This document shows, piece by piece, positions 19,414 to 28,570 of a stretch of DNA of 64,000 nt. The notes under the pieces were generated by a model, which did no database searches, was not told the DNA's origin, and worked only from the letters and a program-made list of their open reading frames with translations. This DNA is from Dyella sp. C11. GTDB lineage: Bacteria > Pseudomonadota > Gammaproteobacteria > Xanthomonadales > Rhodanobacteraceae. A program made the position numbers and the translations under genes. The number at the start of each line of letters is the position of its first letter. Positions within the stretch are counted from its first letter, which is position 1. The DNA lies in NCBI RefSeq assembly GCF_003121485.1, contig NZ_QAVX01000011.1, forward strand, positions 62,001 through 126,000, written 5' to 3'.

Positions 19414-19917
19414 TCAGAGCATCCACCGGCCATCGCGCAGGCGCGGCCGCTGCGCAGGCTTGGCCTGGCAGCTCAGGCGCACCATGACGTCACTGAAGCT
19501 CGACGCCAGCGATTCGGGTGGATCGAGAATGACCACGCGCCGCACGTGTCCGGTCGTGGCGCGCGCCAGCTGGCGCAGCAGCGTGGCATCGGCCATGGGC
19601 AGCGGCAGCGGCAGGCGCTGAAGCAGGTAGATGCCGAAGTGATTGCTCTGAAGCATGTAACGCAAGGCAATGTTGAGGCGCTGCGAGCCCGGCAACCCCA
19701 CATGTTCCTCGCGCAGGTTGCCCAGCCCGAGCTCGGGATTCCACAGGTACACCGCCTGGCCGCTACGCCGCACCAGCGGCCGCAGCTGCGATACCACGCC
19801 CACCTCCTCGCCGCCATCGAGCGCGATCAGGTTGCCCCGAGCCGCCAGGATGCGCTCGAGAATCTCTGCGCCGGCCTGGGCGGTGTTACTGGCAGGGGTG
19901 GCAATGGACGTATTCAT
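19414..19917 (-). CDS. Hypothetical protein co-transcribed with the GGDEF-EAL gene
   Basis: I do not recognise the family. The 167-residue protein has no signal peptide or membrane segment. It mixes alpha and beta: an N-terminal helix (AEILERILAARGNLIALDGGEE), a strand-rich centre (AVYLWNPELGLGNLREEHV), and a C-terminal part LARATTGHVRRVVILDPPESLASSFSD. The stop codon and the next gene's ATG are separated by a single base, so expression should be coupled to that of the c-di-GMP enzyme, suggesting a regulator, sensor or partner of it. It is divergent from the FadB-like gene. Confidence 0.7.
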   Translation of the reverse strand: MNTSIATPASNTAQAGAEILERILAARGNLIALDGGEEVGVVSQLRPLVRRSGQAVYLWNPELGLGNLREEHVGLPGSQRLNIALRYMLQSNHFGIYLLQRLPLPLPMADATLLRQLARATTGHVRRVVILDPPESLASSFSDVMVRLSCQAKPAQRPRLRDGRWML

Positions 19918-20083
19918 TCCGACCTAAATTACGTGTTCCGGGGCGCTTCGCCTAGGGAGGAGGCAAGCCTCGCCGGAAACGATGGCGCGTTTCATGCGGC
20001 AGCGCACAGCTCGCGTTTTTACAGGATGTTCATCCCGCCCGGAACGGCCTGGGGCCGTCTCGCAATCCTCGCTACGGGAGGGT

Positions 20084-22222
20084 ATGGTGCAAGGCTTCGT
20101 GGCCACCCTGCATACCCCCATGTTCGAAGGATTGCGCTTCAATCATTGGAAGACGAGCCTGGATGACAGCGGCATTGTCACCCTGTCGCTTGACCGCGCT
20201 GGCAGCAACGTCAACGCCATCTCCCGCGAGGTGCTGGACGAACTGGGCCAGATCGTCGAGCGACTGGCGATCGAAAAGCCCACGGGTGTGCTCATCCATT
20301 CCGCCAAGCCGTTCGGTTTTGCCGTCGGCGCAGACATCAAGGAATTCGTCACCTATGCCCAACAGGGCACGGTGCTGGAGAACATCGAGAACGGCCAGCG
20401 TGTTTACGAGTCGCTGGCACGCCTGCCCTGCCCCACGGTCGCGGCCATCCACGGTGCCTGCATGGGCGGCGGCACGGAGCTGATCCTCGCCTGCCGCCAG
20501 CGCATTGCCGCGGACGACGAAAAGACCCGCATCGGCCTCCCTGAAGTCATGCTCGGCATTCACCCGGGCTGGGGCGGCACGGCACGCCTGCCACGGTTGA
20601 TCGGTGCCCCGGAAGCACTGCCCGTCATGCTCACCGGCAAGGCGTTGTCGGCCAAGCGCGCCCTGTCGCTTGGCGTGGTGGATCGACTGGCGCCGCCGGC
20701 TGAACTGCTCGCCGAGGCCCGCGCCCTGCTGCGCCGCCCGCATGCGCGCCCGTTCGCGCAACGCGCCAAGGCATGGGCCACCAACACGTGGCTGGCGCGG
20801 CAGGTCATCGCGCCCATGGTCATCAAGCAGACCGCAGCCAAGGTACGCAAGGAACACTACCCGGCGCCGTTTGCCCTGATCGATGTGTGGAAGCGCGGCG
20901 GCCCCAGCATCCAGCAGCGGCTGAAGCTCGAGGCGCGCTCGGTAGCCAAGCTGGCAGAGACGTCGACCGCGCAAAACCTTATTCGCATCTTCTTCCTGCA
21001 GGAACGCCTGAAGAGCCAGGGCAGCGGCATCGATCACGGCATCAAGCACGTGCATGTCGTGGGTGCCGGCGTCATGGGTGGCGACATTGCCGCCTGGGCC
21101 GCGTTCAAGGGCTTCGAGGTCACGCTGCAGGATCGCGAGTTGAAGTTCATCCAGCCGGCGCTGGATCGCGCGCGTCAGCTCTACGAAAAGAAGCTCAAGA
21201 GCGCGGACAAGGTGGAAGCCACCGTTCGCCGCCTGCGCGCCGACGTCGAGGGCAAGGGCGTCGCCACGGCAGATCTCGCCATCGAGGCGATCTTCGAAAA
21301 CGCCGAAGCCAAGAAGGCGCTGTACGCGACCATCGAGCCGCAGTTCCAGTCCAACGAATTGCTGGCCACCAACACGTCGAGCATTCCGCTGGACGAATTG
21401 CGCGTTGGCCTGAAGGCACCGCAGCGATTCCTTGGCCTGCACTTCTTCAATCCGGTGGCGCAGATGCCGCTGGTGGAAGTGGTTCGCCACGACCAGCTCG
21501 ATGCGGACGCCGAAAAGCGTGCGCTCGCCTTCTGCAAGGCCATCGGCAAGCTGCCGGTGGCGGTGAAGGGAACGCCGGGCTTCCTGGTCAATCGCATTCT
21601 GATGCCGTACCTGCTCGAGGCCATGCGCCTGTACAGCGAAGGCGTGCCCGGCCCCGTGCTCGACAAGGAGGCGAAGAAATTCGGCATGCCGATGGGGCCG
21701 ATCGAACTGGCCGATACCGTGGGCCTGGACGTGTGCGCCTCGGTTGGCAAGGAACTCGCGCCTTTCCTTGGCCTGGAATTGCCGCCAGGGCTGGAAGACA
21801 AGCTCGCTGCCGGCAAGCGCGGCAAGAAAGACGGCCAAGGCATTTATGTGTGGCAGGACGGCAAGCCGCAGAAGCCGGAAGTGGACCCCGACTACACCGT
21901 GCCGCCGGACCTGCAGGACCGCATGATCCTTCCCATGGTCAACGAAGCCGTGGCATGTCTCGCCGATGGCGTGGTGGACGATGCGGAGCTGCTCGATGCC
22001 GGCGTGATCTTCGGCACCGGTTTTGCGCCGTTCCGTGGCGGTCCGATCCAGTACGTGCGGAGTGAAGGCGCCGCCGTGGTCAAGGGCAAGCTGGAACGCC
22101 TCGCACAACGCTACGGCGAACGCTTTGCGCCGAAAAACGGCTGGGATCTGCCCACGCTGGCGAAGACGGGTTTCGAACTGCCCACGGGTGGCGATCAGGA
22201 TGCCGGTTCTGCCGAGATCTGA
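20084..22222 (+). CDS. Multifunctional fatty-acid oxidation protein: enoyl-CoA hydratase / 3-hydroxyacyl-CoA dehydrogenase
   Basis: FadB/FadJ-type alpha subunit. The crotonase domain (about residues 15-200) has the CoA/oxyanion motifs SAKPFGFAVGADIKEF and GACMGGGTELILACR with both catalytic glutamates (GGGTEL and GLPEVMLG). The NAD-binding 3-hydroxyacyl-CoA dehydrogenase domain starts at HVHVVGAGVMGGDIAAWAA (about 325) and has HFFNPVAQMPLVEVV with the catalytic His, then the C-terminal dimer domains with GTPGFLVNRILMPYLLEA. No thiolase (FadA) gene is adjacent. The start is uncertain: I took the ATG next to GGGAGG; an internal ATG 36 bases on (MFEGLRFNHWK) fits homologues as well. A strong terminator follows. 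Confidence 0.92.
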   Translation: MVQGFVATLHTPMFEGLRFNHWKTSLDDSGIVTLSLDRAGSNVNAISREVLDELGQIVERLAIEKPTGVLIHSAKPFGFAVGADIKEFVTYAQQGTVLENIENGQRVYESLARLPCPTVAAIHGACMGGGTELILACRQRIAADDEKTRIGLPEVMLGIHPGWGGTARLPRLIGAPEALPVMLTGKALSAKRALSLGVVDRLAPPAELLAEARALLRRPHARPFAQRAKAWATNTWLARQVIAPMVIKQTAAKVRKEHYPAPFALIDVWKRGGPSIQQRLKLEARSVAKLAETSTAQNLIRIFFLQERLKSQGSGIDHGIKHVHVVGAGVMGGDIAAWAAFKGFEVTLQDRELKFIQPALDRARQLYEKKLKSADKVEATVRRLRADVEGKGVATADLAIEAIFENAEAKKALYATIEPQFQSNELLATNTSSIPLDELRVGLKAPQRFLGLHFFNPVAQMPLVEVVRHDQLDADAEKRALAFCKAIGKLPVAVKGTPGFLVNRILMPYLLEAMRLYSEGVPGPVLDKEAKKFGMPMGPIELADTVGLDVCASVGKELAPFLGLELPPGLEDKLAAGKRGKKDGQGIYVWQDGKPQKPEVDPDYTVPPDLQDRMILPMVNEAVACLADGVVDDAELLDAGVIFGTGFAPFRGGPIQYVRSEGAAVVKGKLERLAQRYGERFAPKNGWDLPTLAKTGFELPTGGDQDAGSAEI

Positions 22223-22235
22223 TTCGACCCGCAAC

Positions 22236-22268
22236 AAAAAAACGCCCGGACCAGCCGGGCGTTTTTTT
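22236..22268. terminator. Bidirectional intrinsic terminator
   Basis: A7, a 7-bp GC stem (CGCCCGG / CCGGGCG) with a 5-base loop, then T7. It ends the FadB-like gene on the plus strand and the DUF2058 gene on the minus strand. Confidence 0.93.
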
Positions 22269-22291
22269 GTGTCTGCACTAAACGATACTGA

Positions 22292-22897
22292 TCACCACAT
22301 CAGGTCGTCGGGCACGCCATCTTCGCCCACACTGCCCGTGCTGCCCGGCTCGACCAGCAACGCAATCTGGTGGGCATCGATGGCCTTCACCTGCTCGGCG
22401 AGCTCGCGCGTCACCACCAGATAGCGACCTTGCTGCTGCACCACGCCCAGCTCGCCTTCATTGATGGCCTTGAGCTGATCGGCATCCACGTGCACGCGTC
22501 GAATCTTGCCGCCGTACTCGAAGTGGCGAACGTGCTCGACATCGGCCTTGTTCAAGGTCTTGCCATCCAGCAGCTGCTGGATTTTCTGCTTGCGTTCGCG
22601 ACGAACGCGCGCCTCTTCAGCGGCAGCCTGCTCGGCACGCTTGCGCTCGTTCGCTTCGGTCTGCGCACGAATGGCATAAGCCTTGGCCAGGTCGATTTCT
22701 TCCTGGCTCCTGCCCGCCGAAGGCTTGCCTTGCGGCTTGCCCTGAGCATGATGAGCGGGCTTGCCGCCCTTGAACGGCGCACCACCCTTCTTCTGGGGAA
22801 AGGACTTGCCACCTTGAGGCGTCGACGGACGCTTCTCTTCACGGACCTGTTTGACGATGCCGCTCTTGAGCAGCTGATCGCGCAGGGAATCGGCCAT
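22292..22897 (-). CDS. DUF2058 (YaiL-family) protein
   Basis: The 201-residue protein starts MADSLRDQLLKSGIVKQVREEKRP, the conserved N-terminus of the DUF2058/YaiL family. It has a Lys/Gly/Pro-rich disordered region (about 24-60), a highly charged coiled coil (about 62-105, rich in Glu, Arg, Lys and Ala), and a compact C-terminal domain (about 110-185, KADVEHVRHFEYGGKIRRVHV, then GRYLVVTRELAEQV). E. coli YaiL is nucleoprotein-associated; no enzymatic role is known. It precedes the shared terminator and follows slyX by 43 bases on the same strand. Confidence 0.85.
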   Translation of the reverse strand: MADSLRDQLLKSGIVKQVREEKRPSTPQGGKSFPQKKGGAPFKGGKPAHHAQGKPQGKPSAGRSQEEIDLAKAYAIRAQTEANERKRAEQAAAEEARVRRERKQKIQQLLDGKTLNKADVEHVRHFEYGGKIRRVHVDADQLKAINEGELGVVQQQGRYLVVTRELAEQVKAIDAHQIALLVEPGSTGSVGEDGVPDDLMW

Positions 22898-22940
22898 GGC
22901 TGGAACTCGCTTGCGTAATACGGTTGCGGAGGAACTGATA

Positions 22941-23159
22941 TCAGTAGTGCGGCGGCGGTGGCTCGCTGTGCGGATCGTGCCCCTGCGAGGAACGCAACGA
23001 GGACAACTCGCTGCGCAACCCGCGGATCACGTCCTCCAGCATCGCCAGGCGCACCGACAGCTCGGCATCGGCGGAAGCCAGCGCGTTCACCGTGTCATCG
23101 ACAAAGGTGAGCCGCACTTCGAGTTCCGTCAATCGCTGCTGCAGGGTTTCGTCCGACAT
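22941..23159 (-). CDS. slyX: SlyX family protein
   Basis: A 72-residue protein, almost entirely one coiled coil (MSDETLQQRLTELEVRLTF, then DAELSVRLAMLEDVIRGLRSEL) ending in the His/Pro-rich tail EPPPPHY that is typical of SlyX. Function unknown. Its ATG is only two bases after the ugd stop, so it is co-transcribed with ugd; longer in-frame starts would lie inside ugd. Confidence 0.88.
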   Translation of the reverse strand: MSDETLQQRLTELEVRLTFVDDTVNALASADAELSVRLAMLEDVIRGLRSELSSLRSSQGHDPHSEPPPPHY

Positions 23160-23161
23160 GT

Positions 23162-24499
23162 TTACTGCCTCAGGCTGCGGCCGCGCCCGATGCCGTAATA
23201 CGCCAGGCCCGCTTCCTCGACCGCCGCGGGATCGTACAGATTGCGGCCATCGAAAACGGCTGGCTCGGCCAACATGCTGCGGATACGCGCGAAGTCCGGG
23301 CTGCGGAACGCTTTCCATTCGGTGACGATGGCCAATACATCGGCGCCTTCCAGCGCATGGTAGGCGCCGTCGCACAGTGCCAGGTCGTCACGATCGCCAT
23401 AGATGCGATGCGTTTCATGGCTTGCCTCGGGATCGAACGCGCGCACCTTGGCGCCCGCCTTCCACAAGGCTTCCATCAGATGACGGCTCGACGCCTCTCG
23501 CATGTCGTCGGTGTTGGGCTTGAACGCCAAACCCCACAGCGCAATCGTCTTGCCAGCCAGGTCGCCGCCAAAGTGACGCGAGATCAGCTCGAACAGCTTG
23601 GTCTTCTGGTCGTGGTTCACCGACTCCACGGCACCAAGCAGGCGTGCCTCGTAGCCCACGCCGCGCGCCGTGCGCTCCAGCGCCTGCACGTCCTTCGGGA
23701 AGCACGAACCACCGTAACCGGCGCCCGGATAGATGAAGTGATAGCCGATACGCGGATCGGAACCGATGCCCTGGCGCACCAACTCGACGTCGGCGCCTAC
23801 GCGCTCCGCGATGTTGGCGATTTCATTCATGAAACTGATCTTGGTCGCGAGCATGGCGTTCGCGGCGTACTTGGTCAGCTCGGCCGAACGCTCGTCCATC
23901 ACCACGGTGCGATCGTGGTTGCGATTGAACGGCGCGTACAGCTTGCGCAGCACGCCAATCGCACGCTCGCTGGAGCTGCCGATGATGATGCGGTCGGGAC
24001 GCAGGCAGTCTTCCACTGCATCGCCTTCCTTCAGGAATTCGGGGTTGGACACCACGTCGAATTCCACCGACACGCCACGCGCAGACAATTCGCCGGCAAT
24101 GGCGTCGCGGACACGGTCAGCGGTACCTACCGGCACGGTCGACTTGTTCACCACGACCGTATAGCGGTCCATGTGCTGGCCAATGGTCCGTGCCACGCCC
24201 AGCACGTACTTGAGATCGGCACTGCCATCCTCGTCGGGCGGCGTGCCGACCGCGATGAACACCACCTGCCCGTGCGCAATGCCCGGCGCCGGATCAGTGG
24301 TGAAGTCGAGCTGGCCACTGGCATGGTTGCGCTTGACGATGGGCTCCAGGCCCGGCTCGTAAATGGGGATGTCGCCGTTTTTCAGGCGCTCGACCTTGCC
24401 CGCGTCGATATCGACGCAGACCACGGTGTTGCCCATTTCAGCCAGGCAGGCGCCGGTGACAAGACCTACATAACCGGTGCCGAAAATGGTGACCTTCAT
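23162..24499 (-). CDS. ugd: UDP-glucose 6-dehydrogenase
   Basis: NAD-dependent four-electron oxidation of UDP-glucose to UDP-glucuronate, a precursor for acidic exopolysaccharides and lipid A sugars. The 445-residue protein has the Rossmann start [36 protein letters not shown] (about 83), [30 protein letters not shown], and the catalytic Cys in [16 protein letters not shown] (about 262). The C-terminal domain contains [18 protein letters not shown]. Normal length, leading a unit with slyX. It could feed the UDP-glucuronate 4-epimerase near 56 kb. Confidence 0.96.
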   Translation of the reverse strand: MKVTIFGTGYVGLVTGACLAEMGNTVVCVDIDAGKVERLKNGDIPIYEPGLEPIVKRNHASGQLDFTTDPAPGIAHGQVVFIAVGTPPDEDGSADLKYVLGVARTIGQHMDRYTVVVNKSTVPVGTADRVRDAIAGELSARGVSVEFDVVSNPEFLKEGDAVEDCLRPDRIIIGSSSERAIGVLRKLYAPFNRNHDRTVVMDERSAELTKYAANAMLATKISFMNEIANIAERVGADVELVRQGIGSDPRIGYHFIYPGAGYGGSCFPKDVQALERTARGVGYEARLLGAVESVNHDQKTKLFELISRHFGGDLAGKTIALWGLAFKPNTDDMREASSRHLMEALWKAGAKVRAFDPEASHETHRIYGDRDDLALCDGAYHALEGADVLAIVTEWKAFRSPDFARIRSMLAEPAVFDGRNLYDPAAVEEAGLAYYGIGRGRSLRQ

Positions 24500-24591
24500 T
24501 GTCGCGGAAACTCCTGGAAGCAGACCCGGGATTCTAGCAGGCCCGGCGCGTCACGACTCGAAGTGAGACCTGCGTCGCACTCCAAAAAGAT

Positions 24592-24619
24592 ACGGGGCGC
24601 GAATTGCTTCGCGCCCCGT
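24592..24619 (-). terminator. Intrinsic terminator of the FKBP gene
   Basis: Perfect 12-bp inverted repeat (ACGGGGCGCGAA / TTCGCGCCCCGT) with a 4-base loop, followed on the minus strand by ATCTTTTT. Confidence 0.9.
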
Positions 24620-24647
24620 GGATGCTCGAAAGAGCAGCTTCGAACGA

Positions 24648-25424
24648 TTACTTCGCGCCGCCAGCCTGATCGCCCGCCGGCGTCGGGCCGGTCTTGACCA
24701 GGGTCACGTCGAAGATGATCGTCGCGTTCGGCGGGAAGCCGTTCTGCGGCTGGGCACCGTAAGCGATGTTCGACGGGATGAAGAGCTTGTAGTGACCGCC
24801 GACCTGCATCAGCTGCATGCCTTCGCGGAAGCCCGGGATCACGCCAGCAACCGGGATCGAGGCGGGGCCTGCCGGGTCATGCTTGGACGAATCGTCGAAC
24901 ACTTCGCCATTGACGAACGAACCGACGTAGTTGACCTGCACGGTGTCGTTCGGACCCGGACGAGCGCCCGTACCCTGGCTGATCACCTGGTACTGCAGGC
25001 CCGAAGCCGTGGTCTTCACGCCCGGAGCCGTCTTGTTCTTGGCAAGGAAAGCGTCGCCTTCAGCCTTGTTCTTGCCGGCAACCTGGGTGTACTCGGCCTT
25101 GGCCTTGGCCTGCAGATTGGCCACGAATGCGTCACGAACCTGCTTGGCTTCGGCTTCGCTCATGGTCGGCTTCTGGCCCGACAGCGCGGACTGCAGCGCA
25201 CGAGCAACAGTGGCCGGATCCACTTCCGAGCGGACGAGCGGCGGCAGCGAGCTGGCCAGATCCCAACCAACGACGTAGCTGGCCTTGGTCTTGTCGACCG
25301 CAGCCGGAGCGGCCGTAGCCGGGGCGGCGGCGGGCTTCGCAGCCTGTGCGTGCACGCCAACGGTCATGCCCAGAGCAACAGCGAGCGCGGCCGCCGTCAG
25401 CGTGGGACGCAGAAAATGCTTCAT
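24648..25424 (-). CDS. FKBP-type peptidyl-prolyl isomerase, FkpA/Mip type
   Basis: Periplasmic folding helper. The 258-residue precursor has a signal peptide (MKHFLRPTLTAAALAVALGMTVGVHAQA), an Ala/Pro-rich linker, a helical dimerisation domain (about 45-130, SYVVGWDLASSLPP), and a C-terminal FKBP domain (about 140-245) with QVNYVGSFVNGEVFDDS, VIPGFREGMQLMQVGGHYKLFIPSNIAYG and ATIIFDVTLV. The domain order equals that of Legionella Mip and E. coli FkpA/FklB. It has its own strong terminator and a 200-base upstream region, so it is likely monocistronic. Confidence 0.92.
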   Translation of the reverse strand: MKHFLRPTLTAAALAVALGMTVGVHAQAAKPAAAPATAAPAAVDKTKASYVVGWDLASSLPPLVRSEVDPATVARALQSALSGQKPTMSEAEAKQVRDAFVANLQAKAKAEYTQVAGKNKAEGDAFLAKNKTAPGVKTTASGLQYQVISQGTGARPGPNDTVQVNYVGSFVNGEVFDDSSKHDPAGPASIPVAGVIPGFREGMQLMQVGGHYKLFIPSNIAYGAQPQNGFPPNATIIFDVTLVKTGPTPAGDQAGGAK

Positions 25425-25633
25425 GTAGAACTCCCTCGTATTGGATATGCCGGCGCTACCGGACTACGCCCCCCCGATGGAGGCAGGCCCCGCATTGTGC
25501 GGTGCTTGTTGAGTCTTGGCAACGATAGTGGGCGTGTGACCGTCAGTCGTGATTAAAAGTTCACAAACCGGCCTGAATCCGCGGGTTTTTACGAATCCTG
25601 CACAACACGCCCGCCAGCCCCGCCCTGCAGTGA

Positions 25634-27403
25634 TCAGCCATGCCCGTCATCGGAGCGTCCCGGCTTGTCCAGCGTGTCGCGCAGCGCCGCCTGTGCCCGG
25701 GCATGGACCTGCACCAATCCGCGCCAAAGCAGCCACGCCAGCACCAGCAGCACGAGCACCAGAACAATGGCCACCTCGCGCGGCGGCAGGATGGTGGAGG
25801 CGAGCGCCGCCACCAGCAATCCAAGCATCCACATGGTGAAGAGCGGAATGCATCGTGCGAGCACGCTGCGGATACGCATGTTGTAGGCGCCACCAATACG
25901 TTCCGGAATGCTCAGCTCCGCCAGCAACATGCCGAGCGCCGATGCCTTGCGATAAGCCGCCACGATCATCGGCAGCGAGATCAAGGCAGCGATCGACCAC
26001 GCCAGGCTGCGCTTCACTTGTGGACTGTCCGCCAGGAAGTCCCAATGGAAGAAGCCTAGGCGATACAGGTAGGACATGATCAGGAACGCCGCAACGACCA
26101 GCATCATGTTGATGATGACGTGCCACACGAGGCGCCGGATCATCTTTGCCACCATCGCACCCTGCCCGCTCAAGCTCAGGTTACCCATCCAGTCGGTGTA
26201 CGCGCCCAGCAGGCCGGTCAACCCGGACGGCAATCGGCGCGACAACGTCGAGGCCAACGGATCGGAAGCACGAATGAGATACGGCGTGAGGAAGGTGGTG
26301 ATGGCCGACACTGCCACCGCGACCGGATAAAGGAAGCCGCTGGTCACCTTCAAGGTGAGGCCCAGCGAGGCGATCACGAACGAGAACTCGCCGATCTGCG
26401 CCAGACCCATGCCTACACGTAGCGATGTCCTGCCATCGTTGCCCGCCACAAAGGTGCCGAAGCTGCAGGTAATGACCTTGCCCAGCACCACCACGATGGT
26501 GACCACCAGAATCGGCAGCCAGTACTGCTTCAGCATCGCCGGGTCGATCAGCATGCCGATCGCGACAAAGAAGATCGCACTGAACATGTCGCGCACAGGA
26601 CCAATGATGCGCTCGATACGTACCACGCTCTCCGATTCGCCCACGATCGCACCGATCATGAAGGCGCCTAGCGCAATGCTGTAACCCATCTCCGTCACGA
26701 GCAGGCAGAAACCGAAGCACAGGCCCAGCACGGCGACGAGCAGCACATCATCCCGGCTGACGCGCGCGATGTAGTCGACGACGCGCGGCACCAGCAGCAA
26801 CCCCACCACCAGCGACACCGCCATGAAGAGTGTCAGGCGCCCCACGGCCGCCATGGCTTCGCTGGCTTCGAGACCGCCGGTACTCGCGATGCCGGTGAGC
26901 AAGGCCATCAGCACGATGGCGATCACGTCTTCAATGATCAGGATGCCGAACATCAGCTGCGCGAAGCGTTCGCGCTTCAATCCCAGATCGTCCAGCGCCT
27001 TCATGATGATGGTGGTCGAGGACATGGAAAGCATGGCGCCGAGGAACAGCGCATCCATGGAACTCCAACCGAAGAAACGGCCGATCTCGTAGCCCAGCCA
27101 CAACATCAGCACGATTTCGCAGACTGCCGCCACCAGCGCCGCGCCACCCACCTCACGAAGCTTTTTAAGGCTGAATTCCAGGCCCAACGCGAACAACAGC
27201 AGGATCATGCCCAGTTCGGAAAGCGTGCGGATGGTCTGCTCGTCGTGGATGAAAACCACGGGAAACGTATAAGGACCAACCAGCACGCCCGCGATGATGT
27301 ATCCAAGTACGACCGGCTGACGCAGCCGCTGGAAGATCACCGTTGTCAGACCCGCGATCAACATCACCGTCGCGAGGTCTTGGATAAAGTGCAGATCGTG
27401 CAT
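25634..27403 (-). CDS. CPA2-family cation:proton antiporter
   Basis: Inner-membrane monovalent cation/H+ antiporter resembling the KefB/RosB/YbaL class. The 589-residue protein has about 12-13 transmembrane segments in the first 390 residues, with the family motifs VVLGYIIAGVLVGP (about 30), LLLFALGLEFSLKKL (about 70), SSTTIIMKAL and the ion-site-like GILIIEDVIAIVLMALL (about 155). The C-terminal part has further hydrophobic segments (about 420-540) and no recognisable RCK/TrkA-N nucleotide-binding domain, unlike KefB. I chose the ATG over a TTG one codon upstream. Substrate unknown. Confidence 0.88.
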   Translation of the reverse strand: MHDLHFIQDLATVMLIAGLTTVIFQRLRQPVVLGYIIAGVLVGPYTFPVVFIHDEQTIRTLSELGMILLLFALGLEFSLKKLREVGGAALVAAVCEIVLMLWLGYEIGRFFGWSSMDALFLGAMLSMSSTTIIMKALDDLGLKRERFAQLMFGILIIEDVIAIVLMALLTGIASTGGLEASEAMAAVGRLTLFMAVSLVVGLLLVPRVVDYIARVSRDDVLLVAVLGLCFGFCLLVTEMGYSIALGAFMIGAIVGESESVVRIERIIGPVRDMFSAIFFVAIGMLIDPAMLKQYWLPILVVTIVVVLGKVITCSFGTFVAGNDGRTSLRVGMGLAQIGEFSFVIASLGLTLKVTSGFLYPVAVAVSAITTFLTPYLIRASDPLASTLSRRLPSGLTGLLGAYTDWMGNLSLSGQGAMVAKMIRRLVWHVIINMMLVVAAFLIMSYLYRLGFFHWDFLADSPQVKRSLAWSIAALISLPMIVAAYRKASALGMLLAELSIPERIGGAYNMRIRSVLARCIPLFTMWMLGLLVAALASTILPPREVAIVLVLVLLVLAWLLWRGLVQVHARAQAALRDTLDKPGRSDDGHG

Positions 27404-27594
27404 CAATGAAATCCGTAGGGACGTGTCCCAAGACTAGCAATCGTTCTTGCGATGCACAGCCCTGCACGAACACGTTGATCATTCGCTGAGCAAAAAAGTG
27501 ATTTTCTGGCGCGCCCGTTCCTCGGCACGCATCACCTAACTGCTTGTTGTCATTCGTTCGTGAAAAAAAGTTGAAAAAAATTCACATCGAACGC

Positions 27595-27623
27595 TTGACG
27601 AAATCGCGATCCCTATCTATTCT
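27595..27623 (+). promoter_or_regulatory. Sigma-70 promoter of the tRNA-Ala-Glu-Asp operon
   Basis: TTGACG, 17-base spacer, TATTCT, then a G/C-containing discriminator (TTCGGGC), about 22 bases before tRNA-Ala. Upstream are several A tracts (27571-27590) that could serve as an UP-like element. Layout is typical for a strong, growth-rate-controlled stable-RNA promoter. Confidence 0.8.
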
Positions 27624-27645
27624 TTCGGGCTTCCAGAGGCACTTC

Positions 27646-27721
27646 GGGGCCATAGCTCAGCTGGGAGAGCGCCTGCATGGCATGCAGGAGGTCGGCGGTT
27701 CGATCCCGCCTGGCTCCACCA
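27646..27721 (+). tRNA. tRNA-Ala (anticodon GGC)
   Basis: 76-nt cloverleaf including encoded CCA. Acceptor GGGGCCA/TGGCTCC, anticodon stem CCTGC/GCAGG with loop ATGGCAT (GGC), T arm GGCGG-TTCGATC-CCGCC. First gene of a three-tRNA transcript. Confidence 0.97.
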
Positions 27722-27732
27722 AATTTAGATAC

Positions 27733-27808
27733 GTCCCCATCGTCTAGAGGCCTAGGACATCACCCTTTCACGGTGGCGACCGGGGTTCGAATCCCCGTGG
27801 GGACGCCA
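27733..27808 (+). tRNA. tRNA-Glu (anticodon TTC)
   Basis: 76-nt cloverleaf with encoded CCA. Acceptor GTCCCCA/TGGGGAC, anticodon stem CACC/GGTG with loop CTTTCAC (TTC), T arm CGGGG-TTCGAAT-CCCCG. Confidence 0.97.
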
Positions 27809-27895
27809 CTCTAACGGCAAAACCGGTTTCGGTGTAGCAGTAAGAGTGGTCAAGGATGAAGTCTAAATGTGTGGTTCTGGTTGCAGTAAGAATGT

Positions 27896-27972
27896 GGAGC
27901 GGTAGTTCAGTCGGTTAGAATGCTGGCCTGTCACGCCGGAGGTCGCGGGTTCGAGTCCCGTCCGCTCCGCCA
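27896..27972 (+). tRNA. tRNA-Asp (anticodon GTC), copy 1
   Basis: 77-nt cloverleaf with encoded CCA. Acceptor GGAGCGG/CCGCTCC, anticodon loop CTGTCAC (GTC). Identical over its full length to the minus-strand tRNA-Asp near 40.7 kb. Confidence 0.97.
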
Positions 27973-27981
27973 CTTACGAAG

Positions 27982-28005
27982 AACCCGCCAGCTGGCGGGT
28001 TTTTT
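27982..28005 (+). terminator. Terminator of the tRNA operon
   Basis: AACCCGCCA / TGGCGGGTT stem with a 2-base centre followed by a T tract (six Ts including the stem end), directly after tRNA-Asp. Confidence 0.9.
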
Positions 28006-28064
28006 GTTGCCTGAAATTCCACTCAAGCCTGAAGCTGAATCAGTCCTTCAGGCTGCCAGGCTCC

Positions 28065-28553
28065 TCAAAGGGCCTCGTCCGGCGAGCGATGGTCTTCCAG
28101 ACGCTCCAGCGTTCCCTTCGAATGCCCCTGCTCCGCCAGGTATTCCAGCCAGCGCGACAGGAAGCCATTCATGCGCAACCGATGCTGCAGCACGGTGTGT
28201 GCCGGCGGAAACGGGCCGAGGACCTGCCAAAGATGCCGGCCCGGGTGGCAATGCAGCGCCTCGGCCACGTGGGCATCGGTATAGACCCGCAGCTGCGCCG
28301 ATGGCGAAGGCTGGCCGGTGTGCGCATCGACGAAGTTGTAGGTGAGCTCCAGCTCCAGCGTGTAGGGATGCTTTTCCTGCACCTGCAGGCGCACATCCAG
28401 GCCGTCATCCACGCTGGACAGGTAGAACCCCGGCGCCAGGTCCTGCGGCGAAAACAGCCTTACCAGCCGGTGATAGTTCTCGGCATAAAGCCCCATCAGG
28501 AAGCCAAAGCGTCCCGGCAACAAGGCTTGGCGACTGTCCAGTACGGCACTCAT
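28065..28553 (-). CDS. DUF1249 (YqiB-family) protein
   Basis: The 162-residue cytosolic protein has conserved YqiB-like blocks: GRFGFLMGLYAENYHRLVRLF (about 14-34), DLDVRLQ-type strands, LELELTYNF, PSAQLRVYTDAHVAEALHC and a C-terminal MNGFLSRWLEYLAEQGH. The function of this family is unknown to me. It lies 17 bases downstream of ppsR on the same strand, so it is likely co-transcribed. Confidence 0.85.
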   Translation of the reverse strand: MSAVLDSRQALLPGRFGFLMGLYAENYHRLVRLFSPQDLAPGFYLSSVDDGLDVRLQVQEKHPYTLELELTYNFVDAHTGQPSPSAQLRVYTDAHVAEALHCHPGRHLWQVLGPFPPAHTVLQHRLRMNGFLSRWLEYLAEQGHSKGTLERLEDHRSPDEAL

Positions 28554-28570
28554 GGGCGGTAACGACTCCG

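Noticed and set aside
20072-22237. 721-residue open frame opposite the FadB-like gene
   Set aside because: Antisense shadow; the plus strand carries intact crotonase and dehydrogenase motifs.
27809-27895. Direct repeat GCAGTAAGA in the tRNA-Glu/tRNA-Asp spacer
   Set aside because: Two 9-base copies 46 bases apart are too short to claim a function.
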